Numbered from the stretch's first letter, positions 7,647-13,966 are shown. The stretch is 22,318 nucleotides of DNA from Thermoprotei archaeon (GCA_022759165.1 JAEMPT010000129.1:1-22318); one strand, 5' to 3'. A program made the numbers and translations. Notes: generated by a model not told the origin, from the sequence alone.

Positions 7647-8302
7647 TTTTCTCGAATGTTTTGCTGACGTATCACCCTTTTCCGGAAAATTACCCTATAG
7701 ATCTCGAGGAGAGATGGAGAGAGAAGGTCCACGGTTGCCCCGCTCAAAAATCCTATTGCAATTCCTCCTATGACATCGCTGAACCAATGGACTCCCAGGG
7801 CTATTCTGGAAAACGCTATCAAAAACACGTAGATCCAAGAGACGACCCCCCAGAGCTTACCCTTCTTTGACAAGTAATATGCACCAACCGAGGACCTCGA
7901 GGTGTGACCCGAGGGAAAGGAGTAAACGTCTGATAATAAAGAGAAGAGCGAATTCGTTACAACGGGCTGACCTGGCCTAGGAACCGCTGTGAAGTATTTT
8001 ATGAACAAAGTTAGAATGGAAGAAAGAATGAAGGCTGAGATGAAGTCCAGTAGAGTCTGTTTGAAGCCTCTGAGCTTGAAGAACTGATATGCAAGGAGCA
8101 AGGCGATGATGGCAGAAAATGAATAGAGGCTGGCCGTCTCGGTGAATATCTTTAATGCAGTGCTTTCGCTAGAGCCGAAATAGCTATATACATGTGCATC
8201 GATGGGCGAAAGCAAGCCGATCTGCCTTACTACTATGATCGCCAAAGCCACTGCCAGCGAAAAAGCGAACCTCCAGCTATACCTCTTATCTATCTTCAGC
8301 AA
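7643..8302 (-). CDS. PAP2-superfamily membrane phosphatase
   Basis: This 219-residue protein has about five or six membrane segments and a complete PAP2 active site: K102xxxxxxR109P (KYFTAVPRP), PSGH at 130-133 with His133, and SRxxxxxHxxxD at 165-176 (FSRIALGVHWFSD). It would remove phosphate from a lipid phosphate or diphosphate, for example recycling polyprenyl diphosphate after glycan transfer, or phosphatidate-like archaeal lipids. The start is a TTG at 8300-8302. It is the first gene of a two-gene operon with the flippase, and together with the nearby polyprenol kinase-like gene it suggests lipid-carrier turnover. Confidence 0.92.
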   Translation of the reverse strand: MLKIDKRYSWRFAFSLAVALAIIVVRQIGLLSPIDAHVYSYFGSSESTALKIFTETASLYSFSAIIALLLAYQFFKLRGFKQTLLDFISAFILSSILTLFIKYFTAVPRPGQPVVTNSLFSLLSDVYSFPSGHTSRSSVGAYYLSKKGKLWGVVSWIYVFLIAFSRIALGVHWFSDVIGGIAIGFLSGATVDLLSPSLLEIYRVIFRKRVIRQQNIREK

Positions 8303-8332
8303 AGCCGATCATCCCGGATGAATCCACGTTTC

Positions 8333-8342
8333 TTTTTAATAT
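8333..8342 (+). promoter_or_regulatory. TATA-like box for the aminotransferase-fold gene
   Basis: TTTTTAATAT lies about 30-38 bases before the ATG at 8372, in the short divergent gap between this gene and the PAP2 gene. It predicts a transcript with a leader of only a few bases. Prediction only. Confidence 0.4.
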
Positions 8343-8371
8343 CCCTATGGCGCTTATTAATTTGAGCTAAC

Positions 8372-9277
8372 ATGTTTCGCCTAGGAATAGCATTTAAGGA
8401 AAAGTTCGCCGAGCTCCTCTCTTCGGGAGATCCGGAGGAGGAGATACGTGAGCCATATTTCATATTTAAGCCGATTGAAGGCAAACCTGGGATCATGGCT
8501 ACAGTCATGACGGAGTTCCCTCTCTCCCAGATGCTGATCGCTTCTGGTCTCAACTGCATCTCAACTCTCTCTCCAACCTTAGGAGAATCAGAGCTTTCTT
8601 CCATCTCCGCCTTCATGGGGAAGAGATTGGCCTATATGCGTTCCTATATAATAAGGGGGAACAAAGTTGATTTTTTGCTGCAAGACAATGATATGCATGG
8701 ATGCATAGCTTATCTGAGCGACCCGAATTTTCCCACAGGCAAGTCGCTCCCTGCTAATATATTTGAAACTTTAGCGGAACGTTTCGGCTATTTGATCGTT
8801 GATGCCACTTTTTCCTTCCTCGAAAGGAATAACGGAGGATCTCTGCTTAAGGAGGATCATCTGAGAGCTTTATCAAATGAAGGGATCGAAAATTCGCTTT
8901 TCTTCTTAAGGCTGCACGAGATCTTCAACCTCTTTAGGTACCCGGCTTATATGATCCTTTCTCCATCAACGCGGGCTATGGAGACGATCCTTTTGCTATC
9001 TGGCTGGAAGAGGAACGGGGTTGCCCTCGCTTATAAAGAGCTCATTTTAGATGAAGCAGTGAGATCTTCTTTGAGAAACCACTCTGAAAGGCTCATGAGG
9101 AAAGCGATTGAGCTAGAGGAATATCTTAAGAAAAGAGGAGCAGTAGTAATTGAATCAGATACCCCGTACTTCATTTCAAATGCTGAACAAGAATTTGAAG
9201 GAAAAGCTCAGATCGTTGACCTAAGTATGTTCATAGGTGAATGGGATGGGCTAAGACTCTTTGCACCGAACCTATAA
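8372..9277 (+). CDS. Aminotransferase-fold (HisC/CobD-like) protein, apparently without the PLP lysine
   Basis: This 301-residue protein resembles fold-type I PLP enzymes of the histidinol-phosphate aminotransferase/CobD type. LSDPNFPTGKSLP (115-127) matches the NPNNPTG block and YLIVDATFSFLE (140-151) contains the Asp (144) that pairs with the pyridine nitrogen. Where the Schiff-base lysine should be (LRTLSKAFGLAG in HisC) the sequence is FLRLHEIFNLFRY (178-190), with Glu or Ile in place of Lys. It is also shorter than the roughly 350-residue family and its C-terminus stops soon after the usual Arg (GLRLF). It may be a non-catalytic paralogue, or a family member using another chemistry. No frameshift is visible, so it is not an obvious pseudogene. 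Confidence 0.62.
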   Translation: MFRLGIAFKEKFAELLSSGDPEEEIREPYFIFKPIEGKPGIMATVMTEFPLSQMLIASGLNCISTLSPTLGESELSSISAFMGKRLAYMRSYIIRGNKVDFLLQDNDMHGCIAYLSDPNFPTGKSLPANIFETLAERFGYLIVDATFSFLERNNGGSLLKEDHLRALSNEGIENSLFFLRLHEIFNLFRYPAYMILSPSTRAMETILLLSGWKRNGVALAYKELILDEAVRSSLRNHSERLMRKAIELEEYLKKRGAVVIESDTPYFISNAEQEFEGKAQIVDLSMFIGEWDGLRLFAPNL

Positions 9278-9284
9278 CCTCTCT

Positions 9285-9308
9285 TCGCCCTTAAGGGCGA
9301 GGGTTCAC
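9285..9308 (+). repeat. Perfect 16-base palindrome followed by GGTTCAC
   Basis: TCGCCCTTAAGGGCGA (9285-9300) is a perfect inverted repeat followed by GGGTTCAC, just after the stop of the aminotransferase-fold gene and before a convergent gene. It could act in transcription termination. The stem plus GTTCAC ending also resembles the right-end hairpin of IS200/IS605 elements and matches the ending of the hairpin near cmk. The rest of the gap (9309-9423) is A/T-rich with nothing else recognisable. Confidence 0.5.
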
Positions 9309-9423
9309 CTGGAGCGATTCATTGGTTCCTCTCATCTATTGGAATTAGAACTGTAAAGAATCATAAGCGAAAAACAAAAAAGCGCACTAAAAATCATAGT
9401 TCTTTTATACTTCCTTTTGCCGC

Positions 9424-10008
9424 TCAGGCCGTCGCCTCCTCCTTTTTCACAGCTTTCTTAACTTTCCCCTTTCTAATCGATGAACGCTTCACTCTCGCAT
9501 GCTCTCTCTTCCCCTTCGCTTCCCGGGGGGCAACTGCATTATCCCTACTTTCGCTTTTATCTGCGCTCTTCTCTGTAATCCCGGCGCTGAGCTCGATGCC
9601 AACGGAAACGCTTTCCCTCGAATTCTGAGTAGACCCCGCCGAAATGCTTTCGCTTTCTCCCTTCGCAATAGAAATTTCTTCGGAACTCGGTTGCATCGCT
9701 GACAAAGGCACATTCTCAGCGGGTGCTTCAATTTCCTGAAGCGTTGGTTCTTTCAATTCGGCCTCGCTCTTCTCCAACATAGCATCAGATTTCACTTCTT
9801 GTGTCAATTCGTTTGAATCTCTAAGAGCATCATAGTTCCCCCCGACTCTCGCCCAGTTATACAAGGCGAGGAGAATGAGCAAAGTAGAAAGGAGAAAGCC
9901 CATATATTGGGGAGATATTTGAAGCTCAACCGTCAGCAACAGCGACGCCGCTGCCAAAACGGTGAATGCCGAAGCGGCTACATAATCCCTCTTCCAAAAA
10001 GACCTCAT
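9424..10008 (-). CDS. Hypothetical two-span membrane protein with long charged C-terminal tail
   Basis: I do not recognise this 194-residue protein. After a short basic N-terminus (MRSFWKRDY) there are two hydrophobic helices at about 10-28 and 34-51, then a soluble tail of about 140 residues. The tail is Ser/Glu rich and low complexity at 60-150 and very basic at the end (Lys/Arg-rich, 165-191). The positive-inside rule places both ends in the cytoplasm, so the basic end might contact nucleic acid or acidic lipid; this is inference. The ATG is preceded by GAGGTAGC and by an AT-rich TATA-like tract at about 10045-10054. It is transcribed away from the PGI/PMI gene and is probably a single-gene unit. 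Confidence 0.7.
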   Translation of the reverse strand: MRSFWKRDYVAASAFTVLAAASLLLTVELQISPQYMGFLLSTLLILLALYNWARVGGNYDALRDSNELTQEVKSDAMLEKSEAELKEPTLQEIEAPAENVPLSAMQPSSEEISIAKGESESISAGSTQNSRESVSVGIELSAGITEKSADKSESRDNAVAPREAKGKREHARVKRSSIRKGKVKKAVKKEEATA

Positions 10009-10107
10009 GCTACCTCAGCTCTCTGCTTATGCTGACCAATATGTTTTTTTATTTACACCGCATGAATCTATAGATTTGACAACGTTTAAAAGAGGGAAGG
10101 CATTTTG

Positions 10108-11088
10108 ATGGACAGGAACTTCTTTGAAAAAACCTTAGAACGTTGGCAGGAGCTCGCTATCCGAGGGCTTAGAACAGGGGAAAAGGCTGAGTGCGATGCT
10201 CCAGATGTGCTCGAGAGAATAATCGTGACAGGTATGGGTGGTTCCGGGATAGTGGGAGATTTCCTATCTGACCTAGCTAATCACTACTCCTGGCCCTTCG
10301 AGGTTTTGAGCTTGAAAGACGATCGAATCCCTTTCAGACCCAGAGAGGGGGATCTAATCTTCGTAGTAAGCTATTCTGGAAACACCCTGGAGACTCTCTC
10401 CGTTTTCAACCAATCATGCTCTGCGTCGAGGTGCATAATCGTGACGAGCGGGGGGGAACTCCTTTCTAGGTCTATAGCTTCGGGGAAGTGCTCGTTGAGA
10501 TTATCTGAAGGCCTCCTCCCTAGGCTAGACCTACCAGAAATTCTTTATTCCATACTCTCATTCCTAACCTCGAACTACAAGATTCCTAACATAAAGGCTG
10601 AAAGCTTAGATGATTCCATCGTTATCTTTAAGGAGGACCTGAAGCATCAGGTGAATGAGCTGGCCAAGAGGTTCATGATATCTCCTCCCATCCTCATCGT
10701 TTCGAGGCCCTACTTTTCAGTCGCCATTAGGCTGAAGAACGATTTGGCTGAAAATTCGAAGCTTTATTCTTCGATCGAATTCTTGCCTGAGGCGGCTCAC
10801 AACGTCGTGGAGGCTCTTCCATATATCGGCGACCCGAACAGAATATTTATCGTGACAGGTAAGTATAGTTGGGGGAACATCTACATAGAGGCATTTTCAA
10901 AAGCTCTTAATGGAAAAACGGGCTATATAGAGCTCAAAGGAGATAGCCTTCTCCAAGAGCTTATCTACGGTTACAGGCTATCGGCATATATAAGTTTAGA
11001 GCTCTCTTCCTTGAGAGGTTTTAACCCATGCACTACAGAAAACATAGATAAGTATAAGGAAGAGCTTGGCCGCGTACTCTCGCACTGA
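10108..11088 (+). CDS. Bifunctional phosphoglucose/phosphomannose isomerase
   Basis: This protein of about 326 residues is a double SIS-domain isomerase of the archaeal PGI/PMI family, interconverting glucose-6-P or mannose-6-P with fructose-6-P. Numbered from the TTG at 10105 it shows GMGGSGIVGDF (43-53), the phosphate-binding SYSGNT (89-94), the catalytic Glu in LAENSK (about 216), His232 in EAAHN, and a C-terminal Lys in IDKYKEEL (about 318). These blocks set it apart from classical PGI and from cupin-type archaeal PGI. The ATG at 10108 directly follows the TTG and GAGGGAAGG is positioned for either. It supplies hexose phosphates for gluconeogenesis, glycolysis and mannose donors for glycosylation. 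A T-rich tract follows. Confidence 0.92.
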   Translation: MDRNFFEKTLERWQELAIRGLRTGEKAECDAPDVLERIIVTGMGGSGIVGDFLSDLANHYSWPFEVLSLKDDRIPFRPREGDLIFVVSYSGNTLETLSVFNQSCSASRCIIVTSGGELLSRSIASGKCSLRLSEGLLPRLDLPEILYSILSFLTSNYKIPNIKAESLDDSIVIFKEDLKHQVNELAKRFMISPPILIVSRPYFSVAIRLKNDLAENSKLYSSIEFLPEAAHNVVEALPYIGDPNRIFIVTGKYSWGNIYIEAFSKALNGKTGYIELKGDSLLQELIYGYRLSAYISLELSSLRGFNPCTTENIDKYKEELGRVLSH

Positions 11089-11091
11089 TTC

Positions 11092-11128
11092 TTTTCATTT
11101 ATCTTCTTTTTCTTTTATTTATAGATTT
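11092..11128 (+). terminator. T-rich transcription terminator after PGI/PMI
   Basis: A run of T-rich blocks (TTCTTTTC, TTCTTTTTCTTTTATTTAT) directly follows the PGI/PMI stop codon. Archaeal RNA polymerase terminates at such oligo-T tracts. It lies in the 65-base gap between this gene and the convergent cbf5. Confidence 0.55.
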
Positions 11129-11153
11129 TTCGTGAAGGTTTTCAATCCAATTA

Positions 11154-12225
11154 TCACCATGTCTTGGGATACAGCGACCTTTCAAGAACTATTTCCTTCA
11201 TCTTAGCCACTGGCTTTTTTTCCGAAAGAGCCTTCTCCATGTCTGTCCTCAAGATCATAGCAGTTCCAACGAGCTCCCCCCTAGCAGTAAGCACGACCGC
11301 TGCCCCGCCCTGCTTCAAGTCCTTGGTATGCGCAACTATGCCTCCCGCCCCCAGTGGTGCTCCGTGCACCAAGGCAGAAACTGCCGTATCCTTTGCTACG
11401 ATTATAGGGAGACCACATGAGAGGGCCTCGGCCGGATAAATCAGGTTGAAAAGCTCCTCTTCTTTGCCTTCATTTTTCCACATGTATACGGCCTCGCTGA
11501 GCCTCTGCATAGTTATGCTCATATCCTCAGTGAATGGACCAGATCTGGTCCTTCTGAGCTCCCTCATATGTGCCCCCACGCCAAGCAAAAGCCCGATATC
11601 GTGGCAGAGCTTCCTCATGTAAGTCCCTGCATCGCAACTGACCCTCATCAGCACAAACCTATCCTTCACTTCGAGAACTTCAAGCTCATGCACAGTCCTC
11701 TTCCTGACCCTCATTTTCACGTTTGATCTTACTGGAGGCCTTTGGTAGATCTCTCCAACGAACTCCATAGCAGCTTTTTTCAATTCTCCTTCTTCCACTT
11801 TCCCATGTAGCTCCATCACGCATATGTACTCCTTTATACTGTGCACGACCTGCGGCATTACCTTCGTAGCCTTACCTAAGGCTACAGGAAGAACGCCGGT
11901 CACCTTCGGGTTTCTCCGGGAGAAGCGCTCCCTCTAGAGTCCCGCCGTGACCGGCTCTCTTTATTCCGAGCATCTTTTTTATATACGCTACAACCTCGTG
12001 GCTCGTAGGGCCGGGGGGTTTATCTATAACGAGTATCCCGTTCTGCAGCTTCTCTTCCAAGGTCTCACTTTCTGGCTTTTGAAGAGGCTTAAGGGCTTTG
12101 AAGCTTTCAACCCTGATTACCCAATCTCTACCCTCCTTGCAGAATTGGGCAAGCTTTTCATCTATGATGTTCAGGGCATCTTTTGCTAAAACTTCCATGG
12201 TGCCATCCCTTCTATGCTCCTTCAT
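11154..12225 (-). CDS. cbf5: tRNA/rRNA pseudouridine synthase Cbf5 (intron-containing, two exons)
   Basis: Exon 1 is 12225-11934 and exon 2 is 11911-11154; joined they give 1050 bases, 349 residues plus stop, the right size for archaeal Cbf5, the dyskerin/TruB-type catalytic subunit of H/ACA RNPs. Exon 1 carries NGILVIDKPPGPTSHEVV and KRAGHGG; the join rebuilds GGTLDPKVTGVLPVAL with the catalytic Asp. Exon 2 holds YQRPPVRSNVKMRVR, CDAGTYMRKLCHDIG and, from about residue 265, a PUA domain. Read straight through, the frame ends after 117 residues and the Asp is missing. An ATG at 12198 with AGGGATG upstream is an alternative start. It is the last gene of the ribosomal operon after eL14 and may also have its own AT-rich promoter at about 12275-12290. 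Confidence 0.92.
11912..11933 (-). other. 22-base archaeal bulge-helix-bulge intron in cbf5
   Basis: On the minus strand the RNA folds as follows: outer exon helix CGGG/CCCG with one unpaired A, central 4-bp helix CUCU/GGAG, three-base bulges AGA and AAA, and inner intron hairpin GGGAG-CGCUU-CUCCC. Cutting after the second base of each bulge, the standard position for the archaeal splicing endonuclease, joins CUCUAG to ACCCGAAGG. This reads T-L-D-P-K-V in frame and restores the catalytic Asp. Introns of this kind in cbf5 are established for crenarchaea. The 22-base size and exact sites are my inference from the fold and the reading frame. Confidence 0.9.
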
Positions 12226-12322
12226 CTAACAAACTCAAATCTAAGGTTTTCGGTCATGGGAAAACCGCTATAAGAAGAAAAATTTTTAAATTACTAAGAA
12301 GACCGTGAAGTTTTCTAAAAAA

Positions 12323-12616
12323 TCAAATCACCTGAGAGGGGTTGATCTTAACCTTTTCTCTCATGAACGAAGTCAGTCCGCTCGATTCTATGGCCTTTTC
12401 AACTTCCTCGTCGCTTGCCCCTTTCTCAATGTTCACTTTCGCATCAACTGGCTCTATGTGCCCCACATTCACCCTCCTTCTCCTTACTCCTGTCAGCTTC
12501 TTTGGACCCGTAACTACGACGAAGTTCTCGTCTATTATATCGACGATTACGCACTTTCTTCCTGCTTCTCTTCCGTAAGTTTTTACGCATATTCTTCCGA
12601 TCTCAACTGCTGGCAA
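12323..12616 (-). CDS. rpl14e: Ribosomal protein eL14
   Basis: This 97-residue protein is an archaeal eL14, a large-subunit protein with an SH3-like (KOW) fold: MPAVEIGRICVKTYGREAGRKCVIVDIID, then VVVTGPKKLTGVRRRRVNVGHIEP. The length is normal. The start is a TTG with a strong AGGAGGT nine bases upstream. A run of six T follows the stop codon on the coding strand (12317-12322), so some transcripts may end before cbf5. The following gap to cbf5 (12226-12322) has AT-rich promoter-like sequence and a short hairpin (GGTTTTC...GAAAACC) but no gene. Confidence 0.95.
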   Translation of the reverse strand: MPAVEIGRICVKTYGREAGRKCVIVDIIDENFVVVTGPKKLTGVRRRRVNVGHIEPVDAKVNIEKGASDEEVEKAIESSGLTSFMREKVKINPSQVI

Positions 12617-12654
12617 AGCTATCTACCTCCTAAGCTAGGATAATTTTCTATTTG

Positions 12655-12780
12655 AGGTTCGCAAGCTCCCCTTGCCTCGCGGGCTAGGATCACCGCCTCG
12701 CGGTGGATGTTCCCATCCGCAGGCTTGAGTTTCCCGCAACGCGGATAAGACCCAGCTACGTCAGCTAGGTCTGCCTAGAA
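12655..12780 (-). ncRNA. Possible structured RNA (or decayed tnpB/omegaRNA tail) between cmk and eL14
   Basis: The 242-base gap 12617-12858 holds a GC-rich block unlike the AT-rich gaps around it. On the minus strand it forms a ten-pair hairpin AGACCUAGCU-GACGU-AGCUGGGUCU (12772-12748), a GGAUG-GGAA-CAUCC hairpin with a GNRA loop, CACCGC-GAG-GCGGUG (12705-12691) and GCAAG-GGGAG-CUUGC; CUAGG (12778-12774) can pair with CCUAG (12688-12684) to close a domain. A TATA-like CATATAG lies about 25 bases before 12788. I do not recognise an RNA family. A minus-strand frame through it reads LRETQACGWEHPPRGG and onward to GSLRTSN, which could instead be the end of a lost TnpB. Not a tRNA or 5S rRNA. Confidence 0.4.
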
Positions 12781-12858
12781 GTATTTTTTGGAAAACTAAA
12801 AAACTTTTCTATATGGGCTGTATTCATACTTTTCAATTAAAAAGAAATCAGGGCTTCT

Positions 12859-13446
12859 TTAGTGTCTAATAGTAAATTTGTTTTCCCCGGCTCCATTTGT
12901 CATTTTTCTCTCGTAAAGTTCAACGACCCTGTCTACTATAGAGTTTACCTCTTCTATGCTCAAGGAATCAGTATTCACGACTAAGTCATAAATCGAAAGG
13001 TCGGTTATGTCTATTCCATAAAGCTTCCTGAACCTGAGCGCGTGACTGTACTCTCTCTGCGCGGTCTCAAATAAGACCTCTTTCTCATCCCTTCCCTCTC
13101 TGCTAGCTATCCTCTTAACCCTGGTATTTATGCTGGCGTAAAAGTATATCTTCAGGTCCGCTACGCTCTGCACTATCCAAGGAACTAGGTGCCCCTCGAT
13201 CACTATGTTCCCCTTCATAGCTGCCTCTAGGCTTTTCCTGTCTACGTAATAATCAATCCACTTCTCCTCCTCCGCCATCCTGTTTAGATCGATCAAGCTC
13301 ATCCCGAGCTCTGATGACATTTCCCTGAATATCATCCCTGCGCTCTTGTATTCAAATCCTAGCCTCTCCGCTATTCTAATAGCGTAAGTGGTCTTCCCGC
13401 TCCCAGGTGGACCCCCTATCGCTATAACTGCACCTCTCTTTTCCAA
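12859..13446 (-). CDS. cmk: Cytidylate kinase (archaeal CMP/dCMP kinase)
   Basis: The 195-residue protein is the archaeal Cmk type, converting CMP or dCMP to the diphosphate with ATP. The P-loop GGPPGSGKTT is at residues 11-20, followed by AGMIFREMSSELGMSL in the CMP-binding region, IVIEGHLVPWIV near 81-92, and a lid-type segment around RIASREGRDEK. The position between eL34 and eL14 is the conserved archaeal arrangement. An ATG is used at 13446. Large gaps separate it from both neighbours, and a TATA box 135 bases upstream implies a long leader with two hairpins. Confidence 0.94.
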   Translation of the reverse strand: MEKRGAVIAIGGPPGSGKTTYAIRIAERLGFEYKSAGMIFREMSSELGMSLIDLNRMAEEEKWIDYYVDRKSLEAAMKGNIVIEGHLVPWIVQSVADLKIYFYASINTRVKRIASREGRDEKEVLFETAQREYSHALRFRKLYGIDITDLSIYDLVVNTDSLSIEEVNSIVDRVVELYERKMTNGAGENKFTIRH

Positions 13447-13468
13447 GCTATAACTACCTCTGTTAACA

Positions 13469-13496
13469 GTGAACTACCCCGTCCTTACTAACGGGG
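13469..13496 (-). repeat. Hairpin CCCCGT-ACGGGG ending in TAGTTCAC (IS200/IS605 right-end-like)
   Basis: On the minus strand, GGATG leads into CCCCGT (13496-13491), an eight-base loop and ACGGGG (13482-13477), then TAGTTCAC. Just upstream, ATCCTCA and TGAGGAT form a second stem (13523-13498). The stem followed by GTTCAC resembles right ends of archaeal IS200/IS605 elements. No transposase gene is present, so it would be a remnant or a non-autonomous palindrome-type element. It also lies within the leader of cmk, 23 bases from the ATG, and could act there. Confidence 0.45.
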
Positions 13497-13501
13497 CATC
13501 C

Positions 13502-13561
13502 TCACCTCAATTTGAATGAGGATCGTATCTCTTTAATCTTTTCCTTTACTCGGCTATCCAT
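13502..13561 (-). other. Possible leaderless small ORF (19 codons) upstream of cmk
   Basis: An ATG at 13559-13561 opens a 19-codon frame (MDSRVKEKIKEIRSSFKLR) rich in Lys/Glu/Arg. It starts about 24 bases after the TATA-like box, the spacing expected for a leaderless transcript. It ends at the base of the hairpin before cmk. It may be a leader peptide, a gene fragment, or chance in AT-rich DNA. Confidence 0.2.
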
Positions 13562-13580
13562 ATATTTTCTCAATAATTTT

Positions 13581-13587
13581 TTTATAA
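13581..13587 (-). promoter_or_regulatory. TATA box in the eL34-cmk gap
   Basis: On the minus strand TTATAAA, inside a longer AT-rich tract, predicts transcription start near 13558. It would give cmk and the genes after it an internal promoter with a leader of about 110 bases. Prediction only. Confidence 0.45.
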
Positions 13588-13634
13588 CTAAAAAAGCATT
13601 TCTATAAGGAGGCTATCTATTTTCTCTCTTACGG

Positions 13635-13654
13635 AAGGGGACTTACGCCCCCTT
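13635..13654 (-). repeat. Eight-pair hairpin with GUAA tetraloop after eL34
   Basis: On the minus strand AAGGGGGC-GTAA-GTCCCCTT is an eight-pair stem (one G-U) capped by a GNRA-type loop, 37 bases after the eL34 stop. It could protect the 3' end of the upstream mRNA. Together with the hairpin at 13469-13496 it could alternatively mark the two ends of a roughly 190-base non-autonomous element. Confidence 0.4.
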
Positions 13655-13690
13655 AAACCCCAAATAAAGTTAAGAAATAGAGGAAAGGTT

Positions 13691-13966
13691 CTAAAAAGCT
13701 GCCCGACGCACCTGATCCTTTATCAACCTTGAGAGGCAACGATGACAGAGCACTCCTCCAAAGTATCTGTTTGGCCTCTTGCTGGAGAGCGGTTCATTCC
13801 TAACGGAGCTGCTTGGGCCAGAGGCTGTTCCTCTGAGAGGTTTCCCGCACATAGCGCATGTGGGCTCTCCCTTCTTTCTCTCTCTAATATGCAAAACAAG
13901 GCTGCCTCCCGGCGTCCTCACCTTGATCCTAGCATGTGTGGTGCTCCTCATGGCCGGCCTTACCAT
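13691..13966 (-). CDS. rpl34e: Ribosomal protein eL34
   Basis: This is a 91-residue eL34, a small basic large-subunit protein. It has the family start MVRPAMRSTT...IKVRTPGG and two CxxC pairs (CAMC and CHRC) that would bind zinc, plus PNRYFGGVLCHRCL. The ATG at 13966 is preferred because GGTGA lies five bases before it; a GTG three codons upstream is an alternative. It lies 28 bases after adk, with no EMC3-like DUF106 membrane-protein gene between them, which many archaea have at this point. Confidence 0.94.
   Translation of the reverse strand: MVRPAMRSTTHARIKVRTPGGSLVLHIRERKKGEPTCAMCGKPLRGTASGPSSSVRNEPLSSKRPNRYFGGVLCHRCLSRLIKDQVRRAAF

Noticed and set aside
11872..11939. Frameshift or pseudogene in cbf5
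   Set aside because: A simple sequencing or mutational frameshift would not create a bulge-helix-bulge whose canonical cut sites restore the exact conserved motif and frame; an intron explains all of it.
12655..12780. tRNA or 5S rRNA gene
   Set aside because: No T-arm consensus, CCA-ready acceptor stem or cloverleaf could be built on either strand, and the conserved 5S rRNA loop sequences are absent.
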